Assembly (NCBI RefSeq): GCF_030013905.1
Contig: NZ_CP124862.1
Span: 5,448,511 to 5,512,510, forward strand
Reading direction: 5' to 3'
DNA length: 64,000 bases
Source of the DNA: Petroclostridium sp. X23
Lineage (GTDB): Bacteria > Bacillota > Clostridia > SK-Y3
Shown: positions 52,910-61,456 of the stretch, in pieces
Numbering within the stretch: the stretch's first letter is position 1
Layout: each line of letters begins with the position of its first letter
Position numbers and translations under genes: made by a program
The notes under the pieces: model-generated
Told to the model about the DNA's origin: nothing
What the model saw: only the letters and a program-made list of their open reading frames with translations
The model's database searches: none

Positions 52910-53074
52910 ATGTTTAATAAGGATTCAGCGCTAGTACAAATTTGGGCTAGTTTCGTTTTGGCTGGGGTTTATTCATTTGCTCAATGCCCTAATTTGTCGA
53001 ATTTAAGAGAGCAGGTTGCAGCCGTACTGCTAGACATGGGATATGATGTAAACCAAACTCAAAATCCAGCATAA
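52910..53074 (+). CDS. CD1375-like small protein, copy 2
   Basis: 54 residues from ATG 52910 (GAAAGGATG upstream; frame open to 52859). MFNKDSALVQIWASFVLAGV then NLSNLREQVAAVLLDMGYDV. CD1375-family proteins are recurrent in clostridial phages next to tail-fibre genes; function unknown. Confidence 0.7.
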   Translation: MFNKDSALVQIWASFVLAGVYSFAQCPNLSNLREQVAAVLLDMGYDVNQTQNPA

Positions 53075-53078
53075 TAAA

Positions 53079-53104
53079 ATAACACCTATTGAGGTGTTAT
53101 TTTT
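53079..53104 (+). terminator. Strong terminator inside the late region
   Basis: AATAACACCT-atTG-AGGTGTTATT followed by TTTAT, after the CD1375-like pair and before the Tal-like gene. Confidence 0.85.
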
Positions 53105-53169
53105 ATTTGGAGGCTTTGCGGGATAGCTACCCGCCTCCTCCTATTCCTTTTTAAGAAGGTGGTGAGGCT

Positions 53170-55101
53170 ATGAAATACCCTATCGTATATGACAAACTAG
53201 CAACAGACTTTAATAATTACGGTTTGGCCGTACTTAATAATACAACAGATCCCCTTATTACGAAAGATACGAAAGGGACCTATACATTTACTCTAAAGGT
53301 TCCTTTTAACAACAAGGCACAGTACATTATAGGCCGCAATTACATAAAAGTAGACGGTCAGTTTTTTATCATACAAAAAGTTAACAAGCAGGGCGATGAT
53401 AAAAAGCTAGTAGATATATTCTGTGAGCATGTAAGCTACGAGTTGCTTGATTTTCCGCATTTCAGCGAGGATATAATTAACTGGACTTATAAGGATATCC
53501 TACTGCGGATCCTTGACGGTACCCCGTTCACTTTACACGATAATGATTTTATCCTGAATAATTACACCGATCTTTTTTATGATCCGGACAATGGCATAGG
53601 AAATGCCCGGGATATGCTTTTTACTTTCCTTAGTGAAATTGAGGCAGAGGTTGAGTTTGATAATTACGATATCTATATTGCTCAGAGCTTTGGAGAAGAT
53701 AACGGTGTGCAATTCCGTGCCGGTAAGAATATCAAAGGCATAAAAGATATGAGTGACACCCAGGTGCTATGTACCAGGGTAATCCCAATCGGCAAGGATG
53801 GACTTGATATTACCTCTGTTAACGGGGGACTGCCTTACCGGGACGCGGATAATATCGGAGATTATAAGCACCCGATTACACACCCATTAGAACTCCGGGA
53901 GATTGATGATCCAAATGAATTATTAGCAGAAGCGGACAAGTACCTGGAACAATATAAATACGGCAATCAAAGTTATGAAATAGATATATTAGAGCTTTGT
54001 CAGCACCCGGACTATGCACAATATGCTGATTTGGAGAAGGTAAAGAATGGTGATACGGTAACAATAATTCATCCGACTTACGGTATTAATATCAAAGCAC
54101 GGGTGGTTCAGTACTCCTATAATCCAATTACAAAGAGAAATAGCAAGGTTGTAATAGCAAACTTCAGGCAGAATGTTACTGATCTGTTCCAAAAATACGA
54201 TAAATCTACCCGGACAGTTAGTTATGCTTTCCAGGGCAGGAAGTTGAATAAAGCTACATTGTTAGGGCTTACAATTGAAGATTATAATGGAGACTTGGCG
54301 TTCGAAATTGACGCAGTAACACGGCAATTAAAATGCGGTCCAGGAACAATAATGTCATGGGGAAATCTACAGGACGTACCTTCTGACCTTGCTTATGCTG
54401 CAGATATCCCCAATATCGACGATAGTTATTTTACCCATATTGGAGAGAACTACGTTTTTACTGGATTGGTTGGAGCAAACAAAATTTTAATCGGAGGCGA
54501 GAATGGATATATTAGTTTTTCTCAATTTGAAACGCCCCCATCCGCGAATGATGTAGGTGCAAGGCCATATGATTGGTTGCCTGAATATGGTGAGATTCTT
54601 GGAGTAAAACCTCCTAACGATGCAGATAACACATATAATACAATAGGTTCGCAACGCCTTACTTATATAGACCCATACGGGATATATACTGGTGTATTAA
54701 CGGCACAGCAGATTAACGCTATACAAGGGATTCAACTTGGGTCTAACGCATCCATATTATGGGGCGCCCTTCCTTTAGATGTAGCAAGCATAGGAGATAT
54801 TCCAGATGTACCCACAACTGTTGAAATTACGCAGATTGCTGCTGATTATGTACAGACACCGCAGTTGGAAACTAATATTGGTAAGGTCTACGATACTCTT
54901 TGGGTTGGTTCTGAAAGTACAAAAGGCGAATTAAAACTATATGCTTACGGGGCAAGCACAGCTAGAATTTATGGGTGGCCATGGGCTGGAGTTGGTGGAA
55001 CACAAATAGTTTATGAAGCGAATAGTCATGTATTTGAAGGTGACGTTGATTTTTCATATGCTAATGTGCAAGGAATGAATATAGTTGCGAAGTTTGGATA
55101 G
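53170..55101 (+). CDS. Tail-associated protein (prophage endopeptidase tail / Tal-like)
   Basis: 643 residues. The N-terminal ~380 residues have the Tal pattern: ITKDTKGTYTFTLKVPFNNK, CEHVSYELLDFPHFSEDIIN, ARDMLFTFLSEIEAEVEFDN, CTRVIPIGKDGLDITSVNGG. The C-terminal part is Gly/Asn-rich and beta-like. It closes the tail tip. It has its own GAAGGTGG site after a terminator, so a promoter or read-through must supply it. Confidence 0.83.
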   Translation: MKYPIVYDKLATDFNNYGLAVLNNTTDPLITKDTKGTYTFTLKVPFNNKAQYIIGRNYIKVDGQFFIIQKVNKQGDDKKLVDIFCEHVSYELLDFPHFSEDIINWTYKDILLRILDGTPFTLHDNDFILNNYTDLFYDPDNGIGNARDMLFTFLSEIEAEVEFDNYDIYIAQSFGEDNGVQFRAGKNIKGIKDMSDTQVLCTRVIPIGKDGLDITSVNGGLPYRDADNIGDYKHPITHPLELREIDDPNELLAEADKYLEQYKYGNQSYEIDILELCQHPDYAQYADLEKVKNGDTVTIIHPTYGINIKARVVQYSYNPITKRNSKVVIANFRQNVTDLFQKYDKSTRTVSYAFQGRKLNKATLLGLTIEDYNGDLAFEIDAVTRQLKCGPGTIMSWGNLQDVPSDLAYAADIPNIDDSYFTHIGENYVFTGLVGANKILIGGENGYISFSQFETPPSANDVGARPYDWLPEYGEILGVKPPNDADNTYNTIGSQRLTYIDPYGIYTGVLTAQQINAIQGIQLGSNASILWGALPLDVASIGDIPDVPTTVEITQIAADYVQTPQLETNIGKVYDTLWVGSESTKGELKLYAYGASTARIYGWPWAGVGGTQIVYEANSHVFEGDVDFSYANVQGMNIVAKFG

Positions 55102-55106
55102 TAAAA

Positions 55107-55126
55107 ATGGGGGATTATTCCCCCAT
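55107..55126 (-). terminator. GC-rich hairpin between convergent genes
   Basis: ATGGGGG-attatt-CCCCCAT; minus-strand reading is followed by TTTTTAC. The stop codon of the minus-strand gene lies in the loop. Confidence 0.8.
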
Positions 55127-55696
55127 GAATTGTTTAAGTATTTTTAAATTAACATAGCCAACCGGTTCTTCAAGGGTATAGAAAGTTATTACATTATTTT
55201 CATCATTTAGATCAAATTTTGCTTGTGCTGTATCGTTTCTTATTGTAATAACACTTTTTTCTAAGCTTGCAGTATCAATTTTGTACTTTTCTTTAAAAGG
55301 CTGAAATGACACATAAGTCTCACTGTTATATATTATTGCCTCAATATCATCAAAGGTTGTATATTCTACATCTTTTGGAGTTATTTTCTTTGTATTATTA
55401 TTGTTCTTTTGTTGTACAGAAACAGCATTGCTAGAGATCTCAGCCTGCCCAAGCTTACTGTTCCAATTAACCTGTGCCCCAAGCAAACTACTAATAGCTT
55501 TTAACGGAACATAGGGATTATCGCCTTTATCGGTTTTAAGCGATAGAATCGGCAGCTCCTGATTAGTATACTCTTGGCCGTTAACTATAAGCTTATAATC
55601 TACCTTATGCAGAATATAGTCGTTCACGGCAGCAAACCCGGGCAGTGATGCAAATAGTACGGCACCAGTTAGAAATCCTAATATAAACTTTTTCAT
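55115..55696 (-). CDS. Secreted protein with copper-amine-oxidase-N-like (stalk) domain
   Basis: 193 residues on the strand opposite to the late genes. MKKFILGFLTGAVLFASLPG ending FAA is a signal peptide. YVPLKAISSLLGAQVNWNSK is the hallmark of 'copper amine oxidase N-terminal' surface domains, repeated weakly as VSFQPFKEKYKIDT. Own ribosome site AAGGAG and own terminator suggest expression in the lysogen: a lysogenic-conversion gene likely displayed or released at the host surface. Confidence 0.8.
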   Translation of the reverse strand: MKKFILGFLTGAVLFASLPGFAAVNDYILHKVDYKLIVNGQEYTNQELPILSLKTDKGDNPYVPLKAISSLLGAQVNWNSKLGQAEISSNAVSVQQKNNNNTKKITPKDVEYTTFDDIEAIIYNSETYVSFQPFKEKYKIDTASLEKSVITIRNDTAQAKFDLNDENNVITFYTLEEPVGYVNLKILKQFMGE

Positions 55697-55783
55697 TTGT
55701 AAATCACTCCTTAAAATTAGTTTTAGCTTATATTTATTATTCTATGCATTAAAGGAAAATCCTGCTATTGTGAGGTGAAAAAC

Positions 55784-56113
55784 ATGCCATATATTATAAA
55801 CATCCCAAGCCGAAGCACAACCGAATCATTTGCAGTTCAAATAAGAGAGATAAGCAATTGCACGGAAGTAAAAGTATGGATAGGCGGTGATTGTAAAATA
55901 TTCGCACACGATGGAAGTGAAAATAGTAAAATTATATACTTCAACGACCTACCAAATGGGATAACCATAGTCCGTGGTGAAGTTAAAACTAGCGGTGAAT
56001 GGGTTGAACTACAGCCTGCAGCTTTTCCTGCTGTTGAAAAGGTAGACCCATATCTTATATTGGCTGATATGAAATGTGCGCATCATAAAGGCGGTGTAGC
56101 ACATGAGTTATAA
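55784..56113 (+). CDS. Phage protein before the papain-like gene
   Basis: 109 residues from ATG 55784 (GTGAGGTGA upstream). Beta-rich: IREISNCTEVKVWIGGDCKI and GITIVRGEVKTSGEWVELQP. Overlaps the protease gene by 11 bp, so the two products likely work together, perhaps on the tail tip. Unrecognised. Confidence 0.6.
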   Translation: MPYIINIPSRSTTESFAVQIREISNCTEVKVWIGGDCKIFAHDGSENSKIIYFNDLPNGITIVRGEVKTSGEWVELQPAAFPAVEKVDPYLILADMKCAHHKGGVAHEL

Positions 56114-58115
56114 TCTTAGTGTAACATTAGTAAAGAATGTAGAGTTAGATTGCGTAAGAGCGCAAGTAGAAGTAACTAGCGATGTGTCTTATGGGTATAC
56201 ATTTTTTGATGTATGGTTCAGTGTTCCTTGTGGGCAAGGACAATTCAGTGGTTCGACATATGGGATATATACTACATACGGTTCGACTAGACAATTTAAT
56301 ATGAATATTAATTTCACATCATATAAAGATTATATGACAGGAATATTCAAGGTTCAACCAGTTGGGGCATCTGTATGGAGCGCAGAAGAATATGTAACAA
56401 ATGAAGCCGGAGAACCTTCATCAAATTACCCATATGAATATTATCCATCGTATTATCCAGAAGTCACAAGCCAATGGGTATGGGGAGCAGGAGATGGTCC
56501 TGACCCTAATGGGTGGCACGGTCAAGCAGATTCATGTGTGGCAAATGCTTTGGTATCATTGAAGGAAATTCAGGAATATAGAGAACTAGGGGTTCAAAAG
56601 AAATTTTCTATTGGATGGATATATGGGAATAGACTTCCTTCACATTTGCAAGGCGAAACAATGAATTATGATGAAGCTATTCCACAATTAATAAATGATG
56701 GTGTTCCAGAATATACAGAGTTGCCGGAGAATCAAAATAATGGGCCATATCAATGGGCATATCCAGACATATATTATTATTTTGATTGGACTGATGGTGG
56801 ACAAACAATAATTGGAGCAAAAACACTCGTTGAAAATAATTACAACAATGTAATTGAAAAAGCTAGAAAATATAAAGTTGGTGGATATACAAAATACACA
56901 AGGGATTTTATAAATATAGAACAGGTGAAAGCAGGTGTAGTCAATCATGGTGGTGTTCTTGTATCTTTAAGAATTGCCAATAATTTTGATTGGCTTGGTG
57001 GAGATGGGAGTACTGGTATAGTTGAACAACCAGATTGGTATAGAGACAATGATTGGCATGCCGTTGTTATTATAGGTTGGAAAAGAATTAATGGCAAGTT
57101 ATATTGGATAACACACAACAATTGGGGAGCTTGGTGGTGGGGAGATAATGGGCGTTGTTATATGCCATATGATTATCTTGCTATAGGTGATTATTATGTT
57201 ATACCAGATGTTCCTAATCCAATATCTCCACCTTCATTTGCTCCTGTTATAGCAAGTAGATTTCCAAATGGATTTAAATTAACATGGGGAGCTTCAACAG
57301 ATGAATTATTGGAATCATACACAATAAGACTATATAATACAAGAACAGGCATATATAGTCACTATGAAAGAGCTTTCTACTATACAGACATATCAATTTA
57401 TTCATTGGAAAATGGTACTACATACGAAATATCTGTACGTGCGAATGGAAGTAATGGAGGAAGTTCGCCATATACCACAAGCAACACAGCAACAGTGAAT
57501 CCTTGCAAACCTGAGATTGTAGTTGATAATGTAACCGAAACATCTATTACTGTAAGAATCACAAATATGACTGGCACCTGGTCCGGCATTACATTAGATT
57601 TGTACATTAACGGCAATGTGGTTGCAGGTTCAAATCGAATAGCGCACAGTGTTGGGGATATTATTACTTGGACAGGATTAACACCAGGTGTTCAATACGA
57701 AATTCAGGCGCTTTCGTTTATAGAAGTTAGTATTACGCTGTATAGTTTAACTGCTGCCAGCGTAACGGCAGTTACAACGGTTCGGCCAACAAATTTTAGT
57801 TGGACTTTCCAAAAAGAATCCGGACAGCCGTTCAAATTAACCGAAACTGAATGGAACGACTTCGCCAACAAAATTAATGAATTCAGATCATACAAAGGTC
57901 TGAGTTCTTATTTTTTTAGTACAGCTTACAATGCTGCCGATTTTTTAGCAGATATGTTTAATCAAGCTGTATCGGCAATAGCTGGAATGAATCCACCAAC
58001 AGCGCCGCCATCGTCAAAATTAGGGGTGAGTGACGTTGTGGATCCGGATACTGCGGATGATGTATTAGCAGCATATCTTAATGATATTGTAAGTTCATTA
58101 AATTCAATACAATAA
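56103..58115 (+). CDS. Papain-like (C1A) cysteine protease with two FN3-like domains
   Basis: 670 residues. The C1A triad is visible: Cys145 in GQADSCVANALVSL (with Gln141 for the oxyanion hole), His319 in DWHAVVIIGW, and Asn339 in YWITHNNWG, followed by WWWGDNGRCYMPYD. There is no signal peptide. Two FN3-like modules follow (about 380-467 and 468-560), then a helical C-terminus. Between Tal and holin, it is probably virion-associated and acts on surface proteins during adsorption. Possible alternative: an effector released at lysis. Confidence 0.82.
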   Translation: MSYNLSVTLVKNVELDCVRAQVEVTSDVSYGYTFFDVWFSVPCGQGQFSGSTYGIYTTYGSTRQFNMNINFTSYKDYMTGIFKVQPVGASVWSAEEYVTNEAGEPSSNYPYEYYPSYYPEVTSQWVWGAGDGPDPNGWHGQADSCVANALVSLKEIQEYRELGVQKKFSIGWIYGNRLPSHLQGETMNYDEAIPQLINDGVPEYTELPENQNNGPYQWAYPDIYYYFDWTDGGQTIIGAKTLVENNYNNVIEKARKYKVGGYTKYTRDFINIEQVKAGVVNHGGVLVSLRIANNFDWLGGDGSTGIVEQPDWYRDNDWHAVVIIGWKRINGKLYWITHNNWGAWWWGDNGRCYMPYDYLAIGDYYVIPDVPNPISPPSFAPVIASRFPNGFKLTWGASTDELLESYTIRLYNTRTGIYSHYERAFYYTDISIYSLENGTTYEISVRANGSNGGSSPYTTSNTATVNPCKPEIVVDNVTETSITVRITNMTGTWSGITLDLYINGNVVAGSNRIAHSVGDIITWTGLTPGVQYEIQALSFIEVSITLYSLTAASVTAVTTVRPTNFSWTFQKESGQPFKLTETEWNDFANKINEFRSYKGLSSYFFSTAYNAADFLADMFNQAVSAIAGMNPPTAPPSSKLGVSDVVDPDTADDVLAAYLNDIVSSLNSIQ

Positions 58116-58135
58116 TAAAAAGGAGAGTGTTTAAC

Positions 58136-58387
58136 ATGGCAAAAACATCAGTATTAAATCAAGAGGTTAACAAAAAGAATGGAGAAGTGGTAGTAACAAA
58201 GACAGTGGAGGAAAGGCTTACACGGGATGATCTGCTGGCACTAAAGGATAATCTGCGCCGACAGAAGCAACAGCTCCTACAGCAAAGCAAAAAGATAAAA
58301 AGCGATTATGATACAATTGATGCAAGAGAGCAAGAAATTGAAGGAATGCTGGAACTACTGCCTACTGATGATTTAGAGACTATATAA
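58136..58387 (+). CDS. Small coiled-coil phage protein
   Basis: 83 residues from ATG 58136 (AAAGGAGAG upstream). Charged heptads RDDLLALKDNLRRQKQQLLQ. Typical small protein between fibre and lysis genes. Confidence 0.62.
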   Translation: MAKTSVLNQEVNKKNGEVVVTKTVEERLTRDDLLALKDNLRRQKQQLLQQSKKIKSDYDTIDAREQEIEGMLELLPTDDLETI

Positions 58388-58410
58388 AAACGAAGAAACC
58401 GGAGGATATC

Positions 58411-58539
58411 ATGCAAGAATTTATAAAAATTTGTCTTGAATTAGGTAAAGAATTGTTAAATAAAGATAGTTTGACCGAAAAGGAAGAAAACTTTCTCAAT
58501 AATCTAAATTTGATAGTGGAAAAAGAGATTAAACTATAG
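58411..58539 (+). CDS. Tiny acidic phage protein
   Basis: 42 residues, MQEFIKICLELGKELLNKDS; CGGAGGATATC upstream. Unrecognised. Confidence 0.5.
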   Translation: MQEFIKICLELGKELLNKDSLTEKEENFLNNLNLIVEKEIKL

Positions 58540-58568
58540 AAATAAATAAATGTTAATCTAGTACGCTG

Positions 58569-58594
58569 AGAAGCTCAGAAATGGGCTTCTTTTT
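58569..58594 (+). terminator. Hairpin before the holin gene
   Basis: AGAAGC / GCTTCT with TTTTAATT following; a partial terminator ahead of lysis genes. Confidence 0.55.
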
Positions 58595-58619
58595 AATTAA
58601 AAAGAAAAGAGGGATAACA

Positions 58620-59084
58620 ATGTCTGACAACATGTTTGTTTCAATCAAAGCAGTTTTTTCCTTTGTAGTATCAACGGTATTGGCAGCAGTGAATGCTTTT
58701 ATACCACTATTTGTAATTCTGTTTTTTAGCCTTATCGGTGATTATACCACCGGTATGACAGCAGCCGGGATGAATGGAGAGTTATCTTCTAGAAAAGGAT
58801 GGAAAGGAATTATTAAAAAGCTCTATTATGGTATTGCTGTAGCTGTTGGGTTTGGTGTGGATTACATTGTACAATACCTTGCTAAAGGCATAGGGCTACA
58901 AGTAAGTATACCTGTGTTTTTTGGCATCTTGGTAACAGTATGGTTAATTCTTAACGAATGGGTGTCAATGCTTGAAAATTTAGCAAAAATCGGTGTTCCT
59001 TTACCCAAATTTTTGATTAGTGCGCTCGCTATTATAGGGAAAATGGTAGAACAGGCAGGTGAAACAAATGAACAAACCAAATAA
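58620..59084 (+). CDS. Holin (holin_4_1 / toxin-secretion holin family)
   Basis: 154 residues from ATG 58620 (GAGGGAT upstream). Three membrane segments: AVFSFVVSTVLAAVNAFIPL, GIAVAVGFGVDYIVQYL and VPVFFGILVTVWLILNEW-like. The family motif GDYTTGMTAAGMNGELSSRK and the ending NLAKIGVPLPKFL are diagnostic. It permeabilises the membrane to release the amidase; relatives include TcdE/UtxA. Confidence 0.9.
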   Translation: MSDNMFVSIKAVFSFVVSTVLAAVNAFIPLFVILFFSLIGDYTTGMTAAGMNGELSSRKGWKGIIKKLYYGIAVAVGFGVDYIVQYLAKGIGLQVSIPVFFGILVTVWLILNEWVSMLENLAKIGVPLPKFLISALAIIGKMVEQAGETNEQTK

Positions 59085-59661
59085 AATTATAATTCACCAC
59101 TCAGCCACACAGGATGGGACAGTACATAAAGACTTTGATGCAATCCGCAACTACCATATAAATACCAACGGTTGGCGTGATATCGGGTACCATTATGTAG
59201 TTGAGAGTGTGGCAAATGGATATAAGATCATCCCCGGAAGGGCTGAGAATGACGATGCAGCACATTGCATAGGACAAAACACACAAAGCATTGGTATTTG
59301 CTTGGTAGGTAATTTCTTGGAGCAGGAGCCGCCGGAAGCGCAAATACAGACATTAGTCTATCTGATCAAGGATATATACAGCCGATACGGTAAACTGCCA
59401 ATCTATGGTCACAAAGATTTTTATGCAACGAGCTGTCCGGGGAAAATAAATTTAGAAAGAGTGAAAAAATTGGTTGAGCAAGAAGAAGATACAACTTTGA
59501 CATGGCGGCAGATTATCCAAAAAGCTGCTAGTATCCCTGGGAAATGGGAAACTGGTATAATTGCGGCAGTAAATGCGGCGAAAGCAGACGGTGACCTTGG
59601 AGCGTTGGAGATATTTGAGTTTTTGCCGGAATTGATAGTGAAAATATATAATTCAAAATGA
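59068..59661 (+). CDS. N-acetylmuramoyl-L-alanine amidase (endolysin)
   Basis: 197 residues from ATG 59068. Amidase_2 zinc ligands and neighbours: IIIHHSATQDG, DIGYHYVV, and YGHKDFYATSCPGK. A short helical C-terminal segment may bind the wall or fold as a cap. Start lies within the holin gene's end. After the TGA the same frame stays open for another 39 codons, possibly a decayed extension. Confidence 0.92.
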   Translation: MNKPNKIIIHHSATQDGTVHKDFDAIRNYHINTNGWRDIGYHYVVESVANGYKIIPGRAENDDAAHCIGQNTQSIGICLVGNFLEQEPPEAQIQTLVYLIKDIYSRYGKLPIYGHKDFYATSCPGKINLERVKKLVEQEEDTTLTWRQIIQKAASIPGKWETGIIAAVNAAKADGDLGALEIFEFLPELIVKIYNSK

Positions 59662-59788
59662 GATACCACCCCGGAGCTTCCATGTTTTTTTATTTTGCCT
59701 ATATACGCACTAAAAGATTATTTAGACGATGGTAAAATAAATGATAGCTACAAACCGCCGGATGCGGATATATCAGTATAAAAAACAT

Positions 59789-59806
59789 CCCCGGGCATTC
59801 CCGGGG
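59789..59806. terminator. Bidirectional terminator between lysis genes and hicB
   Basis: CCCCGGG-catt-CCCGGGG. Minus strand continues with GTTTTTTAT; plus strand with ACTGTTTTA. Confidence 0.85.
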
Positions 59807-59812
59807 ACTGTT

Positions 59813-60226
59813 TTATTGCCTATGCTCATGTATGCCCAAGTGATTCTTTAAAGCATCTTGGAGTACATGGGAAAAATTAACTTGTTTCTTCTCAGCTTCA
59901 TCATTCAACCACTTTGGTATAGTTAAAGTTTTTTTAATGGCTTTATTTCGCATCCTATCTCTAACCGGTATCATCCAAGAGTCTACTAAAGATACAAAAG
60001 AGCCTTTTTCAATAACATCAATATCCTGCGGCAATGACGGTTCAGGGATTTGCTCGTTATCTTCTTCAATATTGTATAAATACAACGCTAGAGCTTCTTT
60101 TGCCATTTCAAATGCTTCTTGTAGGCTATCACCTTCGGTAATACACCCTGGTAGATCAGGGAATGTAACCGTATAGCCGCCTTCTTCGCAGGCTTCAAAT
60201 AATGCAGGGAAAACATATTTATCCAT
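59813..60226 (-). CDS. hicB: HicB-family antitoxin
   Basis: 137 residues. The N-terminal HicB fold is FEACEEGGYTVTFPDLPGCI then GDSLQEAFEMAKEALALYLY. The C-terminal ribbon-helix-helix KKTLTIPKWLNDEAEKKQVN binds DNA. It neutralises HicA and represses the hicAB promoter. It lies 25 bp after hicA. Confidence 0.93.
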   Translation of the reverse strand: MDKYVFPALFEACEEGGYTVTFPDLPGCITEGDSLQEAFEMAKEALALYLYNIEEDNEQIPEPSLPQDIDVIEKGSFVSLVDSWMIPVRDRMRNKAIKKTLTIPKWLNDEAEKKQVNFSHVLQDALKNHLGIHEHRQ

Positions 60227-60251
60227 ATATAAAATACCTCCTTCGCAGGGT

Positions 60252-60434
60252 TTATTTCAACCCTGCTTGTTTTAGTATTGAATGTGCGGTTTTTATTTTT
60301 AAATCACCTTTATGATTCGGGACTGTGACTTTTCCTTTCTTAGTTGGGTGTATGTAATACATGTGTGAGCCATCTTGATTTTTAAATTTCCAACCATCTT
60401 TATGTAATAACTTTAGTATTTCTCTTACTGTCAC
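60252..60434 (-). CDS. hicA: HicA-family mRNA interferase toxin
   Basis: 60 residues from GTG 60434 with GGAGGTGAGG upstream; the frame runs open to 60485 but that would lie in the promoter. VREILKLLHKDGWKFKNQDG, catalytic His in GSHMYYIHPTKKG, and VPNHKGDLKIKTAHSILKQA are the standard HicA (dsRBD-like) blocks. It degrades mRNA when unopposed. Confidence 0.93.
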   Translation of the reverse strand: MTVREILKLLHKDGWKFKNQDGSHMYYIHPTKKGKVTVPNHKGDLKIKTAHSILKQAGLK

Positions 60435-60456
60435 CGTTCCCTCACCTCCTGAATAC

Positions 60457-60485
60457 ATTATAACACGTATTAATATACGTGTCAA
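60457..60485 (-). promoter_or_regulatory. hicAB promoter with operator in the spacer
   Basis: On the minus strand TTGACA (60480-60485), a 17-bp spacer and TATAAT (60457-60462) are full consensus. The dyad ACACGTAT-TAAT-ATACGTGT (60463-60482) fills the spacer, an evident HicB operator. Confidence 0.85.
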
Positions 60486-60765
60486 TATAATATGTAATAT
60501 TTTGTATAAATTAATTAATTTTACATTAGGCAGATCAAGTGTAAAAGGATAGTTTAAAATAGTTTATAAATAAATTATAAATATTAACATTAATGTAAAC
60601 TTATTATATAATATCAATTAAGATAGTATATGTGCATATGTCGAATTTTAGCGAAACTTGCGATGAATTTATTTAAAATTATAGAGGAATTTGTAATTAG
60701 AAATAGAATAATTAAATTAACAATTTTTCTTATGAGAATAATTGTTTGAATGGAGGCTGGATTTT

Positions 60766-61443
60766 ATGGCTCTACAGAATATATTTATAAATAGATGTGA
60801 GATAGAGAAATTTGTTTTTGATAATATTATTGATTACTTCTCACAAAATCAATATAATGAAGAGTCGGAAGAAGGGTTCTATGTTTCATGCTTAAATGAT
60901 GATTATGTAGAGGTGCATTATATTTCTTACACAGTAAGTTACGAGAATAAATTCGATTTTGAAAACTATCAATTTATTCGTGAAGAATATAGGAAAGCTG
61001 AATCTACTCGGTTCGTTATTGATTATTTAAACCAAATTACAGTTGTATGGGGAAATAAAGCTAAAACAGTAAAAATACTAGAACTCATTGGAAAGATAAG
61101 CAACTATAAAGTTGTTACCGATGAGATTTATATCACTCCGGTTGAATTATTTAAAAAATTATCTTCTCATAAAATATCATACAACATAAGAAGAATAAAG
61201 ATTAAAGAGTATCAATTTTTTGATGGTGTTTTTGGGGATTGTTCTCTTAATCTTACAGATTATTCAAAGTCAAATGATATTATTAAAGAGTATGCACTAA
61301 AAATTTCACAAGTTACGATAAACATATATATTGAAGAGAATTATACCTTAACATTTTATGAGAGTGGAGCTATCACAATTTATAAAGAGTATGATGATAT
61401 ATGCTTTGCATTTATTCGTAAGATAATATCATTATTTTTGTGA
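60766..61443 (+). CDS. Cargo operon gene A: unknown 225-residue protein
   Basis: Start ATG 60766 with TGGAGG upstream (the frame opens at 60742). The product is AT-rich coded, acidic and mixed alpha/beta (MALQNIFINRCEIEKFVFDN, EVHYISYTVSYENKFDFENY, ending CFAFIRKIISLFL). I recognise no domain or membrane segment. It is the first gene of a three-gene operon with tight spacing (13 bp to gene B), in the prophage's post-lysis cargo zone. The 280 bp upstream are very AT-rich and must hold the promoter; I see no clear consensus. Confidence 0.65.
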   Translation: MALQNIFINRCEIEKFVFDNIIDYFSQNQYNEESEEGFYVSCLNDDYVEVHYISYTVSYENKFDFENYQFIREEYRKAESTRFVIDYLNQITVVWGNKAKTVKILELIGKISNYKVVTDEIYITPVELFKKLSSHKISYNIRRIKIKEYQFFDGVFGDCSLNLTDYSKSNDIIKEYALKISQVTINIYIEENYTLTFYESGAITIYKEYDDICFAFIRKIISLFL

Positions 61444-61456
61444 GGAGGTCTTAAAA

